Translations under genes and position numbers: made by a program
Assembly (NCBI GenBank): GCA_016712535.1
Contig: JADJQW010000002.1
Coordinates: forward strand, 868,001 to 932,000
Reading direction: 5' to 3'
Source of the DNA: Flavobacteriales bacterium
GTDB taxonomy: Bacteria; Bacteroidota; Bacteroidia; Flavobacteriales_F; PHOS-HE28
Length of the DNA stretch: 64,000 bases
Part shown: one piece after another, positions 16,630 to 23,218 of the stretch
Layout: each line of letters opens with the position of its first letter
Position numbering within the stretch: the first letter of the stretch is position 1
Notes under the pieces: generated by a model
Database searches by the model: none
Told to the model about the DNA's origin: nothing
The model's input: only the letters and a program-made list of their open reading frames with translations

Positions 16630-17754
16630 TCAGTGCCCGAACATCTCCTTCACGCGCTCGAAGAAGCCCTTGTCGCTGGCTGTGGGCTTGGGTTGGAAGC
16701 CCGGGCTGCTGCGCAGCTTCTCGAGCGCCGCTTTCTCTTCTTTGCTCAGGTTCGTCGGTGTCCACACGGCCACATGCACGAAGAGATCGCCGTGGCCATG
16801 GTGCTGCACGCTGGGCAGGCCCTTGCCCTTGAGGCGCAGGATGTGGTTCGACTGCGTCCCGGGCTCGATCTTGAGCTTGGCCTTGCCGGCCACGATCGGC
16901 ACTTCGATGCTCGCGCCGAGCGCTGCATCGACCATGCTGATGAAGACCTCGTGGTGCAGGTGCGTGCCATCGCGGCGCAGTTCGGGGTGCTGCTCCTCTT
17001 CGATCACTACGAGCAGGTCGCCGGGCACGCCGCCAGCAGGCGCTTCATTGCCCATGCCGCTGATGTTGAGCTGCATGCCCTCCTCCACGCCAGCAGGGAT
17101 CTTGATCGGAACCACCACCTCCTCGCGCACGAGGCCGTGCTCGTCGCTGCCGGGGGCGCGCTTGCTCACCGTTTGGCCGATCCCGCCGCAGGCCGGACAG
17201 GTGCTCACGGTCTGCATCTGGCCGATGAATGTGCTCTGCACGCGGCGCACTTGCCCGGAGCCGCCGCAGGTGTGGCAGTTCCCGTATTCGCTGCCCTTGC
17301 CGCGCACAAGCTTCACCACCTTGATCTTCTTCTCCGCGCCAAGGGCGATCTCTTCCAGCGTGAGCTTGATGCGCACGCGCAGGTTGCTGCCCTTGACGGT
17401 GCGGCCTCCGCGCTGCTGCCCGAATCCTCCGCCGAATCCTCCGCCGAAGTGCCCGCCGAAGATGTCGCCGAACTGGGAGAAGATGTCCTCCATGTTCATG
17501 CCGCCGCCTTGGAACCCGCCGCCGCCCATCTGTGGGCCGGCATGGCCGAAGCGATCATACTTGGCTTTCTTCTCGGGATCGCTCAGGGTCTCATACGCCG
17601 ATGCCGCCTCCTTGAATTGCTCCTCCGCGGCCTTATCTCCGGGATTCTTGTCCGGATGGTATTTGATGGCCAGCTTGCGGTAGGCCTTCTTGATGTCCTC
17701 CGCGCTCGACTTTCGGTCAACACCGAGCACTTCGTAGGGGTCGCGCTTGTTCAT
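16630..17754 (-). CDS. dnaJ: Chaperone protein DnaJ (reduced zinc finger)
   Basis: 374 residues. It is the J-domain co-chaperone that delivers substrates to DnaK and stimulates its ATPase. The J domain spans residues 1-70 with HPD at 33-35, followed by a Gly/Phe-rich linker (76-118). The zinc-finger region carries only two CxxCxGxG motifs, CHTCGGSG (160-167) and CPACGGIG (186-193), where textbook DnaJ has four. By position these are motifs 2 and 3, so only the second zinc centre can form. The C-terminal substrate-binding domains (PIKIPAGVEEGMQL, GDLLVVIEE, LRLKGKGLPS) are intact. It lies 43 nt downstream of grpE on the same strand. Confidence 0.95.
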   Translation of the reverse strand: MNKRDPYEVLGVDRKSSAEDIKKAYRKLAIKYHPDKNPGDKAAEEQFKEAASAYETLSDPEKKAKYDRFGHAGPQMGGGGFQGGGMNMEDIFSQFGDIFGGHFGGGFGGGFGQQRGGRTVKGSNLRVRIKLTLEEIALGAEKKIKVVKLVRGKGSEYGNCHTCGGSGQVRRVQSTFIGQMQTVSTCPACGGIGQTVSKRAPGSDEHGLVREEVVVPIKIPAGVEEGMQLNISGMGNEAPAGGVPGDLLVVIEEEQHPELRRDGTHLHHEVFISMVDAALGASIEVPIVAGKAKLKIEPGTQSNHILRLKGKGLPSVQHHGHGDLFVHVAVWTPTNLSKEEKAALEKLRSSPGFQPKPTASDKGFFERVKEMFGH

Positions 17755-17797
17755 GTCTTCAATTCATTCGGTTCGTTTGGCGAATCATGATTCGCCG

Positions 17798-18436
17798 CTA
17801 CTCACCGACGACGACCTTGGCGTAGCGGATCACCTTTTCGTGCAGCGTGTAGCCGTTCTCCACCACGTCGATCACCTTGCCCTTCAGGTCCGCGCTGGGA
17901 GCAGGGGCCTTGGTGATGGCCTCGTGCTTATCGGTGTCGAAGGCCTGTCCTTTCACATCGGCCATCGGCTTCACGCCCTGACTGCCCAGGATGTGCAGCA
18001 ATTTGCTCTGGATCAGATGGAAGCCCTCGCGCACCACGGCGACGTCATCGGTCTTCGCGTTGCTTGTGATCGCGCGCTCCATGTCGTCGAGGACCGGCAA
18101 CATGTTCTTCAGCGTGTTCTCGCCCGCGAATTGGATCAGCTCCAAGCGCTCCTTCGCGGTGCGCTTCCGGAAGTTGTCGAATTCGGCGTTCAGGCGCAGC
18201 CACTTGTCCTTCAGGTCGGCGGCGTCAGCCTTGGCAGCGATGAGCTGCGCGCTCAGTTCACGGATGTCCTCGCGTCCATCGGCTTCAGCATCGTGCATCA
18301 CGTGCTCCGCTGCCGCTTCGCTCGCAAGGGTAAGCGGGTCCTTGGCCTGTTCGTCCTGTGCATCCATCGGCAGGGCCTGTTCGGCAGCCTTGTCAGCAGC
18401 CGTCCCGGCCGGGCTGACATCGGGTCGCTCGGTCAT
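17798..18436 (-). CDS. grpE: Nucleotide exchange factor GrpE
   Basis: 212 residues from the ATG at 18436 (MTERPDVSPAGTAADK); a longer frame to 18541 is rejected because it reads through the leader. GrpE releases ADP from DnaK. The acidic/Ala-rich N-terminal tail (1-60) is followed by the long dimerising helix (~62-110, containing DKWLRLNAEFDNFRKRTAKE) and the C-terminal beta domain (FDTDKHEAI, GKVIDVVENGYTLHEKVIRYAKVVVG), which matches the family end signature. It forms an operon with dnaJ; dnaK is not in this window. Confidence 0.95.
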   Translation of the reverse strand: MTERPDVSPAGTAADKAAEQALPMDAQDEQAKDPLTLASEAAAEHVMHDAEADGREDIRELSAQLIAAKADAADLKDKWLRLNAEFDNFRKRTAKERLELIQFAGENTLKNMLPVLDDMERAITSNAKTDDVAVVREGFHLIQSKLLHILGSQGVKPMADVKGQAFDTDKHEAITKAPAPSADLKGKVIDVVENGYTLHEKVIRYAKVVVGE

Positions 18437-18510
18437 GGTGTTTCGTCTCTTATTGAAGATCATCGCATGCTGGTCAAGCGCGGTGCCATGGGGCATTTCA
18501 CTGACGGGGC

Positions 18511-18519
18511 GCGAAGGTC
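18511..18519 (-). promoter_or_regulatory. Possible grpE-dnaJ promoter (-7-like GACCTTCGC)
   Basis: The minus strand reads GACCTTCGC, matching the local -7 form TAnnTTCGC except G for the first T. It is about 74 nt upstream of the grpE ATG. No heat-shock (CIRCE-like) palindrome was seen nearby. Confidence 0.3.
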
Positions 18520-18558
18520 GGGGACTTTTTGGCAGGAGCACAGGTACAGCAGGGCACG

Positions 18559-18589
18559 AAAAGGGAAGGCCCCGGTTTCCCGAGGCCTT
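18559..18589 (-). terminator. Terminator after the TlpA-like gene
   Basis: The stem arms are 18566-18575 and 18580-18589 (10 bp, one G-U on the minus-strand RNA) with a GAAA tetraloop. The RNA then continues CCCUUUU. It lies 21-52 nt past the stop of the thioredoxin-like gene and upstream of the grpE promoter region. Confidence 0.65.
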
Positions 18590-18610
18590 TCCGATGGGGG
18601 GTGCGCTGCC

Positions 18611-19189
18611 TCAGAGGCTCTTCACATGCTTGTCCAGTTCCTGATGCAGCGCCATGCCGCGCAGGTTCTTGGCGATGATGATGCCATTCGGATCAACCAG
18701 GAAGCTCATGGGGATGGAACTCACGCCGTAGAGCTGTGAGCCTTGTGATTGCCAGAATTTCAGGTCGCTCACGTGATACTTCCAGATGAGGTTGTCTTGG
18801 GCGATGGCCTGCTTCCATTGCTCGCGGTTGCGGTCCAGGCTCACACTGTACACCTCGAAGCCCTTGGCATTGGTGAACTTGGCTTTGCTGTACTTCTGAT
18901 AAGCCGAAACCACGTTGGGGTTCTCCATTCGGCAGGGGCGGCACCAGCTGGCCCAGAAATCAATCAGCACGAACTTGCCTTTCAGTTCGGAGAGCTTCAG
19001 CACTTTGGTGCTATCGGGATTCATGAAGGCCAGCTCTGGGGCCTTGTCGCCGATGGCGGTGCCCACCTTGGCCTTGCCTTGCTGTTCATCAGCAGCGGAA
19101 CTGCGTGAGGTGAAGCCGTAAACGGCCAGCAGGACCACGGCGGAGATGGAGAGGATCTGCGTCTTTGACATGAGGGAGCGGAGATTCAT
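18611..19189 (-). CDS. TlpA/ResA-like thioredoxin-family protein, exported
   Basis: 192 residues from ATG 19189, or 186 from an in-frame ATG at 19171 (MSKTQILSISAVVLLAVYGF), which is the better signal-anchor start. The mature domain has the AhpC/TSA-Redoxin opening (GDKAPELAFMNPDSTKVLKL), the redox site FWASWCRPCRMENP (WCxxC) and the cis-Pro strand VSSIPMSFLVDPNG. It is typical of periplasmic thiol-disulfide oxidoreductases that reduce substrates such as apocytochromes. The partner is not identifiable from neighbours (murA upstream, grpE downstream). Confidence 0.88.
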   Translation of the reverse strand: MNLRSLMSKTQILSISAVVLLAVYGFTSRSSAADEQQGKAKVGTAIGDKAPELAFMNPDSTKVLKLSELKGKFVLIDFWASWCRPCRMENPNVVSAYQKYSKAKFTNAKGFEVYSVSLDRNREQWKQAIAQDNLIWKYHVSDLKFWQSQGSQLYGVSSIPMSFLVDPNGIIIAKNLRGMALHQELDKHVKSL

Positions 19190-19192
19190 GTG

Positions 19193-19201
19193 GCGAAAGT
19201 A
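19193..19201 (-). promoter_or_regulatory. Promoter -7 element TACTTTCGC for the TlpA-like gene
   Basis: The minus-strand TACTTTCGC is identical to the rpsL promoter's -7 element. It ends 3 nt before ATG 19189 and 21 nt before ATG 19171. Confidence 0.5.
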
Positions 19202-19338
19202 GGTGGGTTGGAGGCGCCGCGCTCAGCCAAGATCGTGCCGAGAGGGGAAGGCCGAGGGCAGCAGGCGTTTGGCAATTGGCAGTCGGCGGGAGGCTCTGCG
19301 GCGAATGGGCCTGGATAATACCTGCTGACCGCTTGAGC

Positions 19339-20643
19339 TCAGACCACTTCGATCTTGGCTCCGATGGCATTCAGCCTTCCCTCGATGTCCTGGTAGCCGC
19401 GGCGGATCTGCTCGATGTGATCGATGGTGCTCACTCCCTCGGCGCTGAGGGCCGCGATGAGCAGCGAGACGCCCGCGCGGATGTCGGGGCTTGTCATGCG
19501 GATGGCGCGCAGGGGCCGTTCGAAGTCCTTGCCGATCACCAATGCGCGGTGGGGATCGCAGAGCGTGATCTGGGCGCCCATCTCGATCAGCTTGTCCGTG
19601 AAGAACAAGCGGCTCTCGAACATCTTCTGGTGGATGAGCACGTGCCCGCTGGCCTGCGTGGCGGTGACCAGCACGATGCTCAGCAGGTCGGGAGTGAAGC
19701 CGGGCCAGGGGTGGTCGCTGATCACGCGGTTGCTGCCGTCGAGGAAGGGCTCAATCTCGTAATGCTCCTGCGCTGGAACATGGATGTCGTCGCCTTGGCG
19801 GATCACGGCGATGCCCAACTTGCGGAACACATCGGGGATGATGCCCAGATGGTCGTAGCCGGTGTCCTTGATGGTGATGGTGCTGCGCGTCAGGGCAGCC
19901 AGGCCGATGAAGGAGCCGATCTCGATCATGTCGGGCAGCATGCGATGCTCAGTGCCGCCGAGCTCTTTCACGCCATCGATGTGGAGCAGGTTGCTTCCGA
20001 TCCCCTCGATCCTGGCGCCCATGCGCACCAGCATGCGGCAGAGCTGCTGGATGTACGGTTCGCAGGCGGCGTTGAAGATGGTGGTGCGCCCGTTAGCGAG
20101 CGTGGCGGCCATGATGATGTTCGCCGTGCCGGTCACGCTCGCTTCATCGAGCAGCATGTAGCAGCCCTTCAGCTTCTTGGCTTCGGCGTGGAAGAAGCCT
20201 TCCTTCTCGTCGTAGCGGATGGCGGCGCCGAGGCGCTCGAAGCCGATGAAGTGGGTGTCCATGCGGCGTCGGCCGATCCGGTCTCCGCCGGGTGACGGGA
20301 TGTAGCCGCGACCGAATCGCGCAAGTGCAGGACCAGCCACCATCACGCTGCCGCGCAAGCTTCCGCCCATGCGCTTGTACTCCGGATCGAGGAAGAATTC
20401 GAGGTTCACATCCTTGGCTTGGAACCGGTAGCTGCCTGCCCCGAGTCTTTCCACGGCCACCCCCATCGCTTTCAGCAGGTCGATGAGCTTGTTCACATCC
20501 ACGATGTCCGGGATGTTATGGATGGTCATCGGCTCGGACGTGAGCAGCACGGCGCAAAGGATCTGCAGTGCCTCGTTCTTGGCTCCTTGCGGAACCAGTT
20601 CGCCTTTCAGCCGTCGTCCGCCTTCGATCCGGAAACTGTTCAT
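19339..20643 (-). CDS. murA: UDP-N-acetylglucosamine 1-carboxyvinyltransferase MurA (Cys-to-Asp active-site variant)
   Basis: 434 residues from ATG 20643 (MNSFRIEGGRRLKGELVPQG). MurA adds enolpyruvate to UDP-GlcNAc, the first committed step of peptidoglycan synthesis. Conserved parts are PQGAKNEALQI with the catalytic Lys, LRGSVMVAGPALARFG, VTGTANIIMAATLANG and DIRAGVSLLIAAL. The active-site loop reads PGGDRIGRRR, with Asp121 (codon at 20281-20283) where most enzymes have the fosfomycin-target Cys. The enzyme should be active but insensitive to fosfomycin. It is followed by the TlpA-like gene after ~150 nt. Confidence 0.95.
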   Translation of the reverse strand: MNSFRIEGGRRLKGELVPQGAKNEALQILCAVLLTSEPMTIHNIPDIVDVNKLIDLLKAMGVAVERLGAGSYRFQAKDVNLEFFLDPEYKRMGGSLRGSVMVAGPALARFGRGYIPSPGGDRIGRRRMDTHFIGFERLGAAIRYDEKEGFFHAEAKKLKGCYMLLDEASVTGTANIIMAATLANGRTTIFNAACEPYIQQLCRMLVRMGARIEGIGSNLLHIDGVKELGGTEHRMLPDMIEIGSFIGLAALTRSTITIKDTGYDHLGIIPDVFRKLGIAVIRQGDDIHVPAQEHYEIEPFLDGSNRVISDHPWPGFTPDLLSIVLVTATQASGHVLIHQKMFESRLFFTDKLIEMGAQITLCDPHRALVIGKDFERPLRAIRMTSPDIRAGVSLLIAALSAEGVSTIDHIEQIRRGYQDIEGRLNAIGAKIEVV

Positions 20644-20777
20644 GGTGTTCGCGTTGCCGCGAAGCAAGAACGCGAGCGGCGCCTATATTCCATCGACGGC
20701 ACCGAGGTGCTAACAGGCCGTTGTGTTTCGCTCTGGGAGGGTGGACATTGGAGCCACCGAGCAAGGCCGCGCCCACC

Positions 20778-20792
20778 GGTTGAGGGTTGAAG
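20778..20792 (+). repeat. Dispersed intergenic motif, copy 2 (GGTTGAGGGTTGAAG)
   Basis: An exact 15-nt match in inverted orientation to 46897-46911, and a near match to 9666-9680. It lies in the murA-DUF4290 gap, 31 nt before a 26-nt palindrome. Confidence 0.55.
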
Positions 20793-20823
20793 CTTGGAGC
20801 CAACGCGCGTGGCAAAGCCCACG

Positions 20824-20849
20824 GGATGCGGGTTGTACAACCCGCATCC
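20824..20849. repeat. 26-nt perfect palindrome between DUF4290 and murA
   Basis: The arms are GGATGCGGGTTGT (20824-20836) and its exact reverse complement (20837-20849), with no spacer. There is no T-run on either side. It sits 26 nt beyond the DUF4290 stop (minus strand) next to the dispersed GGTTGAGGG motif, and a CAACCTCCAACC run follows it. This looks like a small REP/MITE-like element; a factor-dependent terminator is an alternative. Confidence 0.55.
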
Positions 20850-20875
20850 TCGAATCAACCTCCAACCTCCTACCC

Positions 20876-21562
20876 CTAGTACCGATTCTTCTTCCGTTTC
20901 CGGTGCCGCTTCTTGCCGCCGCCACCGCCGCCCTCCTGATTGGCGTAGCGGGCCTTCCGCGGGTCCACTTCGCTGCGCGGACCGTTCCGCTGGGTGCTCA
21001 GCAGGGCATCCGTGCTGGCCAATTGCGCGGCAGCCGCCAGGCGCACCTTGCCGCCGCTCATGTCCGCGAGGTCCTTCAGTATCACGCCATCGGGCACGGT
21101 GTCGCGGTTCCAGGCAAGGAATTGCCGTTTCATCAGGTTGGCGATGAGCAACGCATAAGCATCGCGCTTGTCGCCCGCTTCCATCGCCGCGCATTGGACG
21201 ATCATGCGCTCCACGATCTTGCCGTAATGGCCGTACTTGATGTCGCCTTGCGGGTATGGCACACGCGAGGGCTTGCTCTCCAGCTCCTCCGGTGTGGGCT
21301 TCGGGAATGGCGCATCCACATCGAGCTTGAACTCGCTCATGATGTGCAAATGGTCCCAGAGGGTGCGCTCGAAATTGTCGCTGTTGCGCAGCTGCGGGTT
21401 CAAGCGCGCGATCACTTGGATGATGGCCTTCGCGGAACGGGTGCGGCGCTCGCGATCCTCCATCTCCATGCACATCTCGACCATGCGCTGCACATTGCGG
21501 CCGTACTCGGGGATGATCAGGCGCGGGCGCTGGGTGTTGTAGTCGAAGGGGGCGTTGATCAT
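20876..21562 (-). CDS. DUF4290 family protein
   Basis: 228 residues, cytoplasmic (no signal). Matches the DUF4290 pattern seen only in Bacteroidota: an opening FDYNTQRPRLIIPEYGRNVQ, then MCMEMEDRERRTRSAKAII, the LWDHLHIMSEFKLDVDAPFP segment, YGHYGKIVERMI and LANLMKRQFLAWNRD. The C-terminus is a Gly run followed by a strongly basic tail (KKRHRKRKKNRY), suggesting nucleic-acid or ribosome contact, which is speculative. It is commonly found next to murA, as here; the function is unknown. Confidence 0.85.
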   Translation of the reverse strand: MINAPFDYNTQRPRLIIPEYGRNVQRMVEMCMEMEDRERRTRSAKAIIQVIARLNPQLRNSDNFERTLWDHLHIMSEFKLDVDAPFPKPTPEELESKPSRVPYPQGDIKYGHYGKIVERMIVQCAAMEAGDKRDAYALLIANLMKRQFLAWNRDTVPDGVILKDLADMSGGKVRLAAAAQLASTDALLSTQRNGPRSEVDPRKARYANQEGGGGGGKKRHRKRKKNRY

Positions 21563-21634
21563 GAGGGCGGGGAACGATTTATCGATGGTGCGCCGCTGGA
21601 GATAGGACGCTGGCGCCGCCGATTGGCAGCGCGG

Positions 21635-21643
21635 ACGAAAGTA
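21635..21643 (-). promoter_or_regulatory. Promoter -7 element TACTTTCGT for DUF4290-murA
   Basis: Minus strand TACTTTCGT, about 72 nt upstream of the DUF4290 ATG and just past the stop codon of the preceding gene (21656). Confidence 0.45.
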
Positions 21644-21655
21644 GGGATCGCCGCA

Positions 21656-22222
21656 CTAGCCGCCGGTCTTGTAGAGCCGCACCCATTCCGGATCCTGCAT
21701 GTCGCGGAGCAGGCGCAGCGCGTCCTTGCCGAAGTAAGGCCCCTGCCAGTGCGGATGCATTGGTGCGCGGTATGCCTGCAGCATGATCTGCTGTCGGGGC
21801 GATGGCGCCGACTCCTCGGCGCTCCAACCCAGGCCCTGGCCAGCAACTGGCGCGTCTCGGAAACGGAGCTTCCAGAGGTTCCGGATCGGAAGGCATTCCA
21901 ATCCGCTCCGGACCGTGCCGTGCTCCAGCTGCGGGCCGCAATCCTGAATGCCGTGCTCCTCGAACAGATCGATTCCCTCGATGTTCGCTGGGCTCTCTTC
22001 GAGGCCGGCCATTTGCAGGATGAAGGCCTCGGTCCGGATAGGGCGGCTTTCCACCACCGCTCCGTTGAGCACCGAATAGATGAAGAGCGTGTAGAATTCG
22101 CCCTGAGCATTCGGGTTCAGGGTGAAGCCGAATTCGCGGTTCGCATATGGCCGATCCGGCTGAGCGCATAAGGAGCTCAGCATCAAGGAAAGCAATGCAA
22201 GCAGAAACCGATTGGTCTGCAC
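21656..22222 (-). CDS. Secreted protein of unknown function
   Basis: 188 residues. A signal peptide (MQTNRFLLALLSLMLSSLCAQ) precedes a domain opening with PYANREFGFTLNPNAQGEFY. Two cysteines (in GIQDCGPQ and GLECLPI) could form a disulfide, and the C-terminus is aromatic- and Arg-rich. I do not recognise the family. It is monocistronic or weakly linked to the DUF4290 gene; 66 nt separate it from the split gene upstream. There is no T9SS sorting domain. Confidence 0.65.
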   Translation of the reverse strand: MQTNRFLLALLSLMLSSLCAQPDRPYANREFGFTLNPNAQGEFYTLFIYSVLNGAVVESRPIRTEAFILQMAGLEESPANIEGIDLFEEHGIQDCGPQLEHGTVRSGLECLPIRNLWKLRFRDAPVAGQGLGWSAEESAPSPRQQIMLQAYRAPMHPHWQGPYFGKDALRLLRDMQDPEWVRLYKTGG

Positions 22223-22288
22223 GTGATAAGGCGGATCGGGCTAGCAAGCCGATCGGTTGAACGGAACATCGTGCCAGGAAGTTGGCGC

Positions 22289-23212
22289 TCAGCGCAAGCT
22301 CATCACCTCGCTGAGCAGCCTGGGAAGCGATCCCTCCGGCGCCTCATCATCGAAGTGGCTCAGCACGCAGTGCACATGCCGTCCGCGCACCTCGGCCGTC
22401 AGGTAATAGGCAATGATCGTGCGGCCGGTCTGCCCAACGACACGGACGATGCCCGGCACCTTGTATGCAATCCGGACCGCGCTGGCTTCCACGCCCTCGA
22501 AGGTCACCGGGACAGTATCCCGCGAAACGACCTCGTGTTCGATGATAGAGGCGTTCAGTTGAGCATCAAGCCTTGCCCTTGCGCGATCATGATCGGTGGT
22601 CACCCCCCAATTCATCTGGCCCAACCCGGAGCATTGGCAATTGTGGGGCGCCATCCAATGGCAGGCTGTTCCAAGCTTGATGACCCTGCCGCAGAACGTG
22701 ATCTCATTGGCGGGCTGGACCACGGTTGGAACGAAGGATATTCCCATTGCGAGCAGCCGCTCAACCACGGCATGCTCGAAAACGGGATCTTGGGCAATGG
22801 GAGCAGCGAAGCCGATTACCCAGTACTTCGATGGGCCATTGGGGAGGAAGTAGAAGCGCTAATACAGCCCGCTCACTGTATCGCTGGTAGCATAAGTAGC
22901 GTTCGGCAGAGCCCATCGGGCATCATCCTTAGAGGCGACCACCGCCTTTGGCAATAGGCGCTTCAAGGTTTTCTCATAAGCCTTGTGGCCCGGCGGCCAA
23001 TCATGGCTCTTGATCGCCATGGAGTACCCGTTGCCTTCGATGTGCAGGCGCTGTTCCTGGTCCATCATGCCGACCATTTCGGCGAACACATGCTGATGGG
23101 GATCCACTTTTACTCGATCGCCATCGGCAACAAGCGTTTGGCACCAAGCGATGCACGGAAGCAAACAGGCCGTTATCAAAGGAATCGTTGAGAGGCGCAT
23201 CATCGACTCCAT
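22289..23212 (-). pseudogene. Secreted protein gene interrupted by an in-frame TAG (22859-22861)
   Basis: Two open frames (23212-22859, 117 codons, and 22858-22289) are in the same frame and separated only by one amber codon. The first part has a signal peptide (MMRLSTIPLITACLLPCIAWCQ) and a DPHQHVFAEMVGMMDQEQ segment. The second continues without any start signal as RFYFLPNGPSKYWVIGFAAP and runs to an ordinary C-terminus. The downstream frame's first possible start is an internal GTG (22768), which would lose ~30 coherent residues. Read through, the product would be ~307 residues. Family unknown. Either a real nonsense mutation, a base error, or suppression. The upstream uvrD stop is 6 nt away, suggesting co-transcription. 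Confidence 0.75.
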
Positions 23213-23218
23213 CTGCGT

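Noticed and set aside
20659..20667. TTGCTTCGC on the minus strand as a murA promoter (also TTGCTTCGC at 8355-8363 before the HmuY-like gene)
   Set aside because: It departs from TAnnTTTG at the conserved A; could be a weak variant, but not supported well enough to list.
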